Positions 18,216 to 25,984 of a stretch of 64,000 nucleotides of DNA are shown here, piece after piece. This stretch comes from Polaribacter sp. SA4-10 (GTDB lineage: Bacteria; Bacteroidota; Bacteroidia; Flavobacteriales; Flavobacteriaceae), in assembly GCF_002163835.1 (NCBI RefSeq), contig NZ_CP019331.1, forward strand, positions 2,455,001 through 2,519,000, written 5' to 3'. Each line of letters opens with the position of its first letter. Within the stretch, counting starts at the first letter, position 1. The translations under genes and the position numbers were made by a program. The notes beneath the pieces are model-generated. The model searched no databases. It saw only the letters and a list, made by a program, of their open reading frames with translations, and was not told where the DNA came from.

Positions 18216-19110
18216 TAATTGGTTTTGGTTTTAGACTGCTAACAATATCTTCAGCATCTTTTCTGTCTTCTTCAATTTCTAAAGCAAAAGGCTTTGATTT
18301 TGCAAATTTCACTAAATCTGCTTCCTGTAATAAGTCTTTAAGCTTTTTAATAGTTTCTTTTGATGTTTCTATTGTTTCGGCATCTTTAAAATCTAAAAGC
18401 ATTTCAATAATTTCATCTGTAGTTTTTTCTAAAGCAGGAACATGCAGTTCACGTTCTATATAACCACGTACAATTTCTGTTAACTCACTATAGTATTCTT
18501 TTATCTTATTATTTTGCCACAGTAATTTTTCATCCAATTCATTTAATCGATAAATGGCTTCATCATAAGGAGGCAACGTTTTGTAGGTTGGTGCTTCTTC
18601 TTCCTCTTTTCGTTTTCTAATAACAAACCAGTAAATCCAAAAACCAATAATTACTAATGCAGCTATAAGTAGATAAATATAGATTTTAAAATCATCAAAA
18701 ACATAAGGTTCACTTTTAATAGATTTTATAGGGAATTTTTTCACTTTAGTAGTGTCTACAGCAATTGTAGCAACATTAACTAATATGGAATCTGTTAAAA
18801 AAGCTTGATTTTTTACAAAGATTTGTTGTTGCGGAATGTAAAAAGAACCACTATCAAAACCTGTTAAAACATATTTTTTGATAAGGTAATTTTTAATAGT
18901 ATCTACCTTTGTAGAATCTACGACCTCTAAACCTGCCAATTGTAGTTTAGGGATTATTACATTCTGAGTTTCATTTACAGAGATTTTTAAATTGAATTGC
19001 TCTCCAATTCTAATGTTTGTAGTGTCAATTTCTACGTTAACCATTTGTTTTTGCTGAGCAAAATTTAGGGTAGAAATCAAAATTAATATGTAGAATAACT
19101 GTTTTTTCAT
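18193..19110 (-). CDS. BatD-like/DUF4381-type membrane protein of the bat operon
   Basis: A 305-residue protein with a signal peptide (MKKQLFYILILISTLNFA), a periplasmic beta-rich domain to about residue 140, one membrane helix at about 145-165, and a charged cytoplasmic helical domain (LPPYDEAIYRLNEL). This architecture occurs between the DUF58 and batA genes in Bacteroidota bat operons. The role is unknown but probably structural within the complex. The stop overlaps the batA start region. Confidence 0.8.
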   Translation of the reverse strand: MKKQLFYILILISTLNFAQQKQMVNVEIDTTNIRIGEQFNLKISVNETQNVIIPKLQLAGLEVVDSTKVDTIKNYLIKKYVLTGFDSGSFYIPQQQIFVKNQAFLTDSILVNVATIAVDTTKVKKFPIKSIKSEPYVFDDFKIYIYLLIAALVIIGFWIYWFVIRKRKEEEEAPTYKTLPPYDEAIYRLNELDEKLLWQNNKIKEYYSELTEIVRGYIERELHVPALEKTTDEIIEMLLDFKDAETIETSKETIKKLKDLLQEADLVKFAKSKPFALEIEEDRKDAEDIVSSLKPKPIIEDDELE

Positions 19111-19131
19111 TTGTAAAAAGTAAGGGAGTTA

Positions 19132-20001
19132 CTATCTTCCTTTGTGTTTAAAATAACCTAATAATTTTTTTACATAGTTTTCATCAACTCTTGTGTTGAC
19201 AGTTCCTGCGCCACTTCTTTTAAACATGTTTATATAATAACCTGTTAAACGTAAAGCATTTGCTTTATAGCTTATTCTTACAGATTTTGATCCTGTATTT
19301 ATCAACTGAACATTGCCTGTTTCAGAATCTAACATGGGTACCATTCCTAGATTAGGAATTTCTTCATCATGTTTATCATAGACTCTAATTCCTGTTAAAT
19401 CGTGTTTTTTAGCGGCAATTTTTAAAGTTTTCTCATAATCATCATCCATAAAATCAGACAACATAAAAACAATTGCTCTTTTTTTCATCACACTAGATAA
19501 AAATTTTAGAGCAGCAGCAATATTGGTTTTTTTACTCTTTGGCTTAAACTCTATTAACTCTCTAATAATTCTTAAAACGTGACTTTTTCCTTTTTTAGGA
19601 GGAATAAAAAGTTCTACATCATCAGAAAATAAAATTAAACCAACTTTATCGTTGTTTTGAGTTGCAGAAAAAGCCAATGTTGCAGCAATTTCTGTAACGG
19701 TATCTTTTTTAAATTGCGTGGATGTGCCAAATAATTCTGAACCAGAAACATCTACCAAAAGCATCATTGTTAATTCACGTTCTTCTTCAAAAACCTTTAT
19801 ATAAGGTTCGTTATAACGGGCGGTAACATTCCAATCAATGGCTCTTACATCATCACCAAATTGGTATTGTCTTACTTCAGAAAAAGTCATACCTCGTCCT
19901 TTGAATGATGAATGATATTCACCTCCAAAAATATCATTAGACAAACGCTTTGTCTTAATTTCTATTTTACGAACTTTTTTAAGTATTTCTTTAGTTTCCA
20001 A
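19132..20001 (-). CDS. DUF58 domain protein of the MoxR-Bat system
   Basis: A 289-residue cytoplasmic protein with the DUF58 signature FSEVRQYQFGDDVRAIDW (about residues 40-57) and a VWA-like fold (LLVDVSGSELFG, residues about 82-93) that keeps a D-x-S-x-S metal site. DUF58 proteins almost always sit beside MoxR AAA+ ATPases, as here, and probably act as the adaptor or substrate of the chaperone. Its upstream gap to moxR contains an empty copy of the IVP repeat beginning right at its start codon. Confidence 0.9.
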   Translation of the reverse strand: METKEILKKVRKIEIKTKRLSNDIFGGEYHSSFKGRGMTFSEVRQYQFGDDVRAIDWNVTARYNEPYIKVFEEERELTMMLLVDVSGSELFGTSTQFKKDTVTEIAATLAFSATQNNDKVGLILFSDDVELFIPPKKGKSHVLRIIRELIEFKPKSKKTNIAAALKFLSSVMKKRAIVFMLSDFMDDDYEKTLKIAAKKHDLTGIRVYDKHDEEIPNLGMVPMLDSETGNVQLINTGSKSVRISYKANALRLTGYYINMFKRSGAGTVNTRVDENYVKKLLGYFKHKGR

Positions 20002-20119
20002 TGTGTAAGCGTGTAATTGTTTAAATGTGTAAGCGTGCGTTGGTGTAATTATTTGATTGAGAATTGTAGCATAATATTACTAACAATTACACAATTAAAC
20101 GTTTCAACAATTACACGTT
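20002..20119. repeat. Empty copy of the IVP repeat between moxR and the DUF58 gene
   Basis: About 118 bases with left-arm words GTGTAAGCGTGTAATTG (twice in part) and right-arm words CAATTACACAATTAAACG and CAACAATTACACG. The arms are inverted repeats of GTGTAATTG/CAATTACAC units and match the flanks of the IVP gene at 16759-17197, but no protein is encoded. It looks like a MITE-style internally deleted form. Confidence 0.6.
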
Positions 20120-21109
20120 TTATGGTACTTCAACTTCGTTGATAATTAAATTGATGATGTCTACAGAAGTTACATTTTCAGCTTCAGCTTCATATGTAAT
20201 ACCAATTCTATGACGTAAAACATCAAAAACAACGGCTCTAACGTCTTCTGGAATTACATAACCTCTTCTTTTGATAAAGGCATAACATTTTGCAGCTTTT
20301 GCAAGGTTAATACTTCCACGAGGTGATGCTCCAAAACTGATTAAATCTTTTAATTGTGGCAAATTATATTTCTCTGGATAACGAGTTGCAAAGATGATAT
20401 CAAGAATATATTTCTCAATTTTTTCATCCATATAAACTTCATTAGCAACTTCTCTTGCTCTTAAAATTTCTGCAACAGAAACTACAGGATTTACAGTTGC
20501 AAAACTGCCAGAAAGATTCTGACGCATAATAATCTGTTCGTCTTGTAATTTTGGATAATCAATAACTACTTTTAGCATAAAACGATCTACTTGTGCTTCC
20601 GGTAAAGGATATGTCCCTTCTTGTTCTACCGGGTTTTGAGTTGCCATTACTAAGAAAGGTTCATCTAATTTAAAAGTAGTGTCTCCAATAGTAATTTGGC
20701 GCTCTTGCATTGCCTCTAATAAAGCAGATTGCACTTTTGCAGGTGCTCTGTTAATCTCATCGGCTAACACAAAGTTTGCAAAAATCGGACCTTTTTTAAT
20801 CATGAAGTCATTTTCCTTCATGTTGTAAATCATGGTACCAACAACATCTGCAGGTAATAAATCTGGCGTAAATTGAACTCTACTAAAAGTTGCTTGTACC
20901 GCTTTAGATAATGTGTTAATTGCTAGTGTTTTTGCTAAACCAGGAACTCCTTCTAATAGAATATGACCATTTCCAATCAACCCAATTAACAAACTTTCTA
21001 TCATTTGTTTTTGCCCAACAATTACTTTATTCATTTCTAGAGTAAGAATGTCTATAAAGGCACTCTCTCTTTCAATTTTCTCATTAATAGCTCTTACATC
21101 TACATCCAT
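20120..21109 (-). CDS. MoxR family AAA+ ATPase
   Basis: A 329-residue AAA+ chaperone-like ATPase. Walker A GVPGLAKT is at residues 54-61, Walker B reads VLADEINRAP, sensor 1 lies in MATQNPVEQEGTYPLPEAQ, and a C-terminal lid domain follows. MoxR ATPases typically act with DUF58 and VWA proteins to mature or activate envelope complexes. It is the first gene of the bat operon, with a -7 element about 37 bases upstream. Confidence 0.93.
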   Translation of the reverse strand: MDVDVRAINEKIERESAFIDILTLEMNKVIVGQKQMIESLLIGLIGNGHILLEGVPGLAKTLAINTLSKAVQATFSRVQFTPDLLPADVVGTMIYNMKENDFMIKKGPIFANFVLADEINRAPAKVQSALLEAMQERQITIGDTTFKLDEPFLVMATQNPVEQEGTYPLPEAQVDRFMLKVVIDYPKLQDEQIIMRQNLSGSFATVNPVVSVAEILRAREVANEVYMDEKIEKYILDIIFATRYPEKYNLPQLKDLISFGASPRGSINLAKAAKCYAFIKRRGYVIPEDVRAVVFDVLRHRIGITYEAEAENVTSVDIINLIINEVEVP

Positions 21110-21145
21110 TGTAATATTATATTATGTGTTATATTTTTCGAAAAA

Positions 21146-21153
21146 CAAAACTA
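21146..21153 (-). promoter_or_regulatory. -7 promoter element for the moxR-bat operon
   Basis: On the minus strand this reads TAGTTTTG, matching TAnnTTTG, 37 bases upstream of the moxR start. I did not find a well-spaced -33 element. Confidence 0.5.
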
Positions 21154-21248
21154 CAATATTAACAATTTTAATCTTGTTAAATTTTGGTTAAAGATGATTT
21201 GGTATTTTTTCACTATTTTTATAAATTATTTCACCTCTAAAATTTTAT

Positions 21249-21812
21249 ATGGAAAAATTTACAGATAAGTTTATTTGGAAATCATTAAAAGAAGGAGACT
21301 TAAATGCATTTTCTGTGCTTTTTGAAAGTTTTTATCCAAAATTGCATGGTTATGGGTTAAAGATTTCAAAGGATGCTGCAATTACAGAAGATACTTTGCA
21401 GGATTTTTTCTTATATATTTATGAGCATAGAGAAAACCTAAGTGATTTAGATATCATTGCTCCTTATCTTTTTACATCGTATAGACGTTTTTTATTAAAG
21501 GTGATGAAAAAAAACGCAAAACTAAAATATATAGATTATGCTGATGAAACTATAGTAGACCTTAAATTTACACCAGAAGAATTATTAACAAACCAAGAAA
21601 CAGAGAGGTTTAAGGATAAAAATCTTTCAGAGTTATTAAATAAGTTACCAAAAAGACAAAAAGAAGCTATTTATTTAAAATATTATAGTGGCTTAAAAGC
21701 TACCGAGATTTCAGAAATTATGGGTATAAATTACCAAAGTGTGGTAAACACACTTCACAAGGCTATAAAGAGTTTAAAAGAAGAAGTTGCTATTATTAAA
21801 TTATTTAATTAA
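21249..21812 (+). CDS. RNA polymerase ECF sigma factor (FecI-like)
   Basis: A 187-residue extracytoplasmic-function sigma factor. Region 2 is at about residues 20-85 (the DTLQDFFLYIYEH stretch) and region 4 at about 130-180 with the helix-turn-helix LNKLPKRQKEAIYLKYYSGLK and ATEISEIMGI. It precedes a FecR anti-sigma gene and an STN-domain TonB receptor, the usual cell-surface signalling trio. Its target promoters may include the AAGAGTAT/GTCTTATA sites at 25883 and 28831; this is inference. Confidence 0.92.
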   Translation: MEKFTDKFIWKSLKEGDLNAFSVLFESFYPKLHGYGLKISKDAAITEDTLQDFFLYIYEHRENLSDLDIIAPYLFTSYRRFLLKVMKKNAKLKYIDYADETIVDLKFTPEELLTNQETERFKDKNLSELLNKLPKRQKEAIYLKYYSGLKATEISEIMGINYQSVVNTLHKAIKSLKEEVAIIKLFN

Positions 21813-21828
21813 GCTTTAACATAAAATT

Positions 21829-21858
21829 AAGAGTATAAAAAAGAAAAATATTCTTACA
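21829..21858 (+). promoter_or_regulatory. Weaker copy of the candidate ECF promoter, upstream of fecR
   Basis: AAGAGTAT at 21829-21836 is followed after 14 bases by TTCTTACA (21851-21858), which matches GTCTTATA at six of eight positions. It lies 23 bases before the fecR start. It resembles the two stronger sites upstream of the downstream TonB receptors. Confidence 0.4.
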
Positions 21859-21880
21859 CAAGTACACTGATATATTTAGT

Positions 21881-22870
21881 ATGATTAAGAAAAAATATAA
21901 TACCATTAATGACTTTTTAGAAGATGAATCTTTTAAAAATTGGGCATTACAGAATACTGGTACAGACATAAATTTTTGGGAGTTTTGGATTGCAAACAAT
22001 CCCGACAAAAAAGAAGTAGTAAATAAAGCTAAAGATTTAGTTTTAGGAATCTCTTTTGATAAAAAATTTGTTAGTAAAGAGAAAGTTGCTTTTGAATGGG
22101 GGAAATTAGAATCTAGAATTCAGGCAAATAAAGCAGTACCAAAAAGAAAAGTTAGGTTTTTAAGACAAATAAGTGCAGCAGCATCTATTTTATTATTAAT
22201 ATCAGTTGGGTTTTATTTCATTAACAAAAATACAAAAGTTACACACAAAACCAATTTTGGGGAAATCTTGAATATTAAATTACAAGATGGTAGTGATGTT
22301 ACATTAAACTCTAATTCTAGTTTATCTTATTATAAAAACGAAAGTAGAAGAGTCTGGTTATCTGGTGAAGCATTTTTTCAGGTTGATAAAAAGGAAACTA
22401 CCAATGCTAAGTTTTGGGTTATAACAGATGATTTGTCTGTAGAAGTGTATGGCACCTCTTTTAATGTAAATACAAAAAAGAAAAAAACAGACGTATTCTT
22501 AGAAGAAGGAAGTATCTGGTTATCACTTAAAAATGGGGAGAATAAAAAAATGATTCCTGGTAACTATATCTCTTATTCATCAAAGAAAAATGAAATTTTA
22601 GAAGACAAAAACATCTTTAATCCTATTGTAAAAACTTCTTGGAAAGATGGTTCTTTACTTTTTGAAAACCTATCTTTGGAAAAAGCTATGGAAAAAATAG
22701 AAGAATCGTATGGTTATTCTATTGTTTTTAAAGATGATAAAAGTAAAAATACTTTAATTACAGGAGCTGTTCCTATTACAAATATTGACATCTGTTTAAA
22801 AGCGATTGAAAAATCAGTTGATGTAACTATTATTAAAAAAAATAATAGTTTAATTATAAGTGAAAAATAG
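21881..22870 (+). CDS. FecR family anti-sigma factor
   Basis: A 329-residue inner-membrane regulator: an N-terminal cytoplasmic sigma-binding part, a membrane helix at about residues 99-117 (ISAAASILLLISVGFYFI), the periplasmic FecR beta domain (LQDGSDVTLNSNSSLSY, and EAFFQVDK), and a C-terminal DUF4974-type domain (LSLEKAMEKIEESYGYSIVF). The family transmits a signal from an outer-membrane receptor to the sigma factor. It is placed between the sigma gene and an STN-bearing receptor, fitting that role. Confidence 0.93.
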   Translation: MIKKKYNTINDFLEDESFKNWALQNTGTDINFWEFWIANNPDKKEVVNKAKDLVLGISFDKKFVSKEKVAFEWGKLESRIQANKAVPKRKVRFLRQISAAASILLLISVGFYFINKNTKVTHKTNFGEILNIKLQDGSDVTLNSNSSLSYYKNESRRVWLSGEAFFQVDKKETTNAKFWVITDDLSVEVYGTSFNVNTKKKKTDVFLEEGSIWLSLKNGENKKMIPGNYISYSSKKNEILEDKNIFNPIVKTSWKDGSLLFENLSLEKAMEKIEESYGYSIVFKDDKSKNTLITGAVPITNIDICLKAIEKSVDVTIIKKNNSLIISEK

Positions 22871-22890
22871 GTGTAATTTTAAATTAATAA

Positions 22891-25827
22891 ATGGACAAAA
22901 AATTAGTATTCATAAAATTTTTACTACTTCTTTTTGTCCTCTTTAGTTTTCAAATAACAATTGCTCAAGAGCATAAAAAAAAGATAATTCCTTTAGCTGT
23001 TTTACTAGACAAAATTAGTAACGAGCATGAAATTTTCTTTACTTATAATGCTAATTTACTTTCAAATAAATTTATACAAGAAGAAGGTTTTGTAAACTTA
23101 TCTTTAATAGAATCTATTTCATTATTAGAAAAATTAACACCATTTCTATTTGATGACTTAGGTAATAATTACTATGTTATTTACGCTGAAAAAGAATCTA
23201 ATAAGAGAAGAATTCATTCAAAAGAAGAATCAGTTTTCTCTACGAGTATTGTTGTTGATAGTACTTTTAATAGAAATAAAATAATTGTTAAAGGAATTGT
23301 TTTAAGTTCAGATAACGAGCCTCTTAGTGGAGCTACATTACAAGAAAAAGAATCATTAATAGGAGTAACAACAAATAGAGATGGAACATTTGAACTTGAA
23401 ATTAAACAAAATAGTTTAGTCACTGTTAGTTTTTTAGGTCATAATTCTAAAACTATTCAACTTTTTCCAAATATATTTAATACAATAACTTTATTATCTG
23501 GTCAAGAGTTAGATGAAGTACAAGTTGTTGGTTCAAGAAATAAAAATAGAGTTGCAAATGATACACCTGTAGCTATAGATTTTATAGATATAGAAAAAAC
23601 AGCAACAAAAAGTAGTCAGGTAGAGGTTAATCAATTTTTACAATATGAAATCCCTTCATTTAACGCAACAAAACAATCTGGATCAGATGGAGCAGATCAT
23701 ATAGACCCTGCAACAATAAGAGGTTTAGGTCCAGACCAAACATTAGTTTTAATTAACGGCAAAAGAAGACATCAAGCATCTTTAATAAATTTATATGGAA
23801 CAAGAGGAAGAGGTAATTCTGGTACAGATTTAAATGCAATTCCCATATCTGCTATAAAAAGAATAGAATTATTAAGAGACGGTGCTTCTGCTCAATATGG
23901 CTCTGATGCAATAGCGGGTGTTTTAAATATTGTTTTAAAAGATGCAGATAATCAATTAAATGTTACAACTACTTTAGGGTTTCATAATGCGAATACTAAT
24001 AATTTTTTTCCAAATAAAGTGGATGGAACTACCTACAAAATTGCATTAAATTACGGAGTAAAAATAGCTAAAGGAGGGTTTGTAAATTTTTCTACAGAAG
24101 CATTATCATCAGACAATACTTTTAGAAATGGAACAGCTACAAGAGAAAATTTTGGACAAGCGGCAATAAAAAATGTGAGTCTATTTTTTAATACTGAAAT
24201 ACCTATTTATAGAAATATAAAACTGTATGCAAATGGTGGTTTTAATTATAAAAAACCAGAAGCTTATGCATTTACGAGAAGACCAGAAAGTGAAAGAAAC
24301 GTGCTTGAAATTTATCCTGTAGGATTTAATCCATTAATAACTTCCAATATTTTAGACAATTCATTATCTGTAGGAATGATTACTAATTTGAAAGAATGGA
24401 ATGTAGATTTAAACAATACATTTGGAAGAAATAACTTTCATTATTTTATTAAAAATACACTGAATGCTACGCTTGAAGAAAACTCTCCAACAGAGTTTGA
24501 CGCAGGCGGACATCAATTAATACAAAATACAACGAGTATAGATTTTTCTAAATACTTTTTAGCAACATCTTATGGGTTTAATATCGCTTTAGGCTTAGAA
24601 CACAGATTAGATAAATACAAAATATTTTCTGGTGAAGAAGCTTCATACGGTTCCTATGATAGTAGTGGAGCTGTAGTAGATTCACAAACTCCAATTTCAG
24701 ATTATACAATTTATAATGGAAAAATTAGACCAGGAGGTTCTCAGGGTTTTCCAGGGTATTCTACAGAAAATGAAGTAGATAGAAGTAGGTCTAATTTTGG
24801 CATTTATGTAGATACAGAAGTAGATTTTTCTAAAAAGTTTATGATTGGCGCTGCTTTACGTTTTGAATATTATAGTGATTTTGGAAGCACATTAAATTAT
24901 AAACTAGCTTCTAGATATAGAATTACCAAAAAATTGAACCTAAGAAGCTCTTTTAGCACCGGTTTTAGAGCACCTTCTTTGGCACAGAGTTATTACAATT
25001 TAACCTTCACAAATTTCATAGGAAATACACCAACAGAATCTTTTTTAATAGCAAATAATAGCTCCATTGCAAGAAGATTTAATATTGATAACTTAAAGGA
25101 AGAAAAAGCTATAAATGCTAGTTTAGGGTTTACAGCAAAATTAGGTGCGATGTTTAATTTAGCAATAGACGGGTATTATGTATCTATTAAAGACAGAATT
25201 ATTTTAAGCGGTAATTTTGATGCTTCAATTTTAGGCTTAGGCATAGACAATGTTCAATTCTTTGCAAATGGTGTAAATACGGAAACTACAGGAGTAGATT
25301 TGGTTTTAAATTGGAAGAAAAAAACGGAAAACAGTAAAATATCTATCGACCTTTCTGGGAATGTAAATTACATGAGTATTACAAATATTAATAATAAAGA
25401 GCTAGATAAAGAAACTTTTTTTGGAGAAAGAGATCGACAATTTTTATTAGCATCTGCTCCAAAAAGTAAGTTTAGTTTAGGAATGAACTATGAATATAAA
25501 AAGTTAAAAACAGCATTAAATTTTACAAGATTTAGCAGCGTAAAGTTAATTGATTGGCAAATAAGCGAAGAGATATCAAACTTCAATAATTCAGAGGTAG
25601 AAAGATTAGAAGCAGCTACAGATATTTATCAACCAAAAATAACAACAGATATTCATTTTAGTTATCAATTAAATAAAATAATTAATCTACAATTGGGAGC
25701 CAATAACTTGTTTAACATTTACCCAACTAAACAAAATAATTTTACGGATAGTGGTGGGTTATGGGATGCTACACAAATGGGAACAAATGGCTCATTTTAC
25801 TACACAAAATTGAATTTAAAACTATAA
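22891..25827 (+). CDS. TonB-dependent receptor with STN signalling domain
   Basis: A 978-residue outer-membrane receptor. Order: signal peptide to about residue 25; STN domain about 30-100; carboxypeptidase-regulatory-like beta domain about 132-205; plug about 215-350 with NGKRRHQ and [18 protein letters not shown]; then the 22-strand barrel ending in aromatic-rich YYTKLNLKL. The STN domain is what FecR senses, so this is the signalling receptor. No SusD partner follows, which argues for an iron-complex or small-molecule receptor rather than a glycan system. The substrate is unknown. Confidence 0.93.
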   Translation: MDKKLVFIKFLLLLFVLFSFQITIAQEHKKKIIPLAVLLDKISNEHEIFFTYNANLLSNKFIQEEGFVNLSLIESISLLEKLTPFLFDDLGNNYYVIYAEKESNKRRIHSKEESVFSTSIVVDSTFNRNKIIVKGIVLSSDNEPLSGATLQEKESLIGVTTNRDGTFELEIKQNSLVTVSFLGHNSKTIQLFPNIFNTITLLSGQELDEVQVVGSRNKNRVANDTPVAIDFIDIEKTATKSSQVEVNQFLQYEIPSFNATKQSGSDGADHIDPATIRGLGPDQTLVLINGKRRHQASLINLYGTRGRGNSGTDLNAIPISAIKRIELLRDGASAQYGSDAIAGVLNIVLKDADNQLNVTTTLGFHNANTNNFFPNKVDGTTYKIALNYGVKIAKGGFVNFSTEALSSDNTFRNGTATRENFGQAAIKNVSLFFNTEIPIYRNIKLYANGGFNYKKPEAYAFTRRPESERNVLEIYPVGFNPLITSNILDNSLSVGMITNLKEWNVDLNNTFGRNNFHYFIKNTLNATLEENSPTEFDAGGHQLIQNTTSIDFSKYFLATSYGFNIALGLEHRLDKYKIFSGEEASYGSYDSSGAVVDSQTPISDYTIYNGKIRPGGSQGFPGYSTENEVDRSRSNFGIYVDTEVDFSKKFMIGAALRFEYYSDFGSTLNYKLASRYRITKKLNLRSSFSTGFRAPSLAQSYYNLTFTNFIGNTPTESFLIANNSSIARRFNIDNLKEEKAINASLGFTAKLGAMFNLAIDGYYVSIKDRIILSGNFDASILGLGIDNVQFFANGVNTETTGVDLVLNWKKKTENSKISIDLSGNVNYMSITNINNKELDKETFFGERDRQFLLASAPKSKFSLGMNYEYKKLKTALNFTRFSSVKLIDWQISEEISNFNNSEVERLEAATDIYQPKITTDIHFSYQLNKIINLQLGANNLFNIYPTKQNNFTDSGGLWDATQMGTNGSFYYTKLNLKL

Positions 25828-25882
25828 TTAATAAACACTTAATTGGTTTTTATTGTTTTTTTTGAAAAAAAAGCAAATTTTT

Positions 25883-25913
25883 AAGAGTATACAATTTCTT
25901 TTTCTGTCTTATA
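25883..25913 (+). promoter_or_regulatory. Candidate ECF-sigma promoter upstream of the second TonB receptor
   Basis: AAGAGTAT (25883-25890), 15 bases, then GTCTTATA (25906-25913). The same two words at the same 15-base spacing recur at 28831-28861. The site lies about 70 bases before the start codon. GTC in the downstream half is compatible with -10 elements of ECF promoters. Confidence 0.5.
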
Positions 25914-25984
25914 TAACAAATCGGTACCTTCTTTTTTGTAAAGTAAGAACCTATTAAACACATTTATTAATTAATAATTTATTT

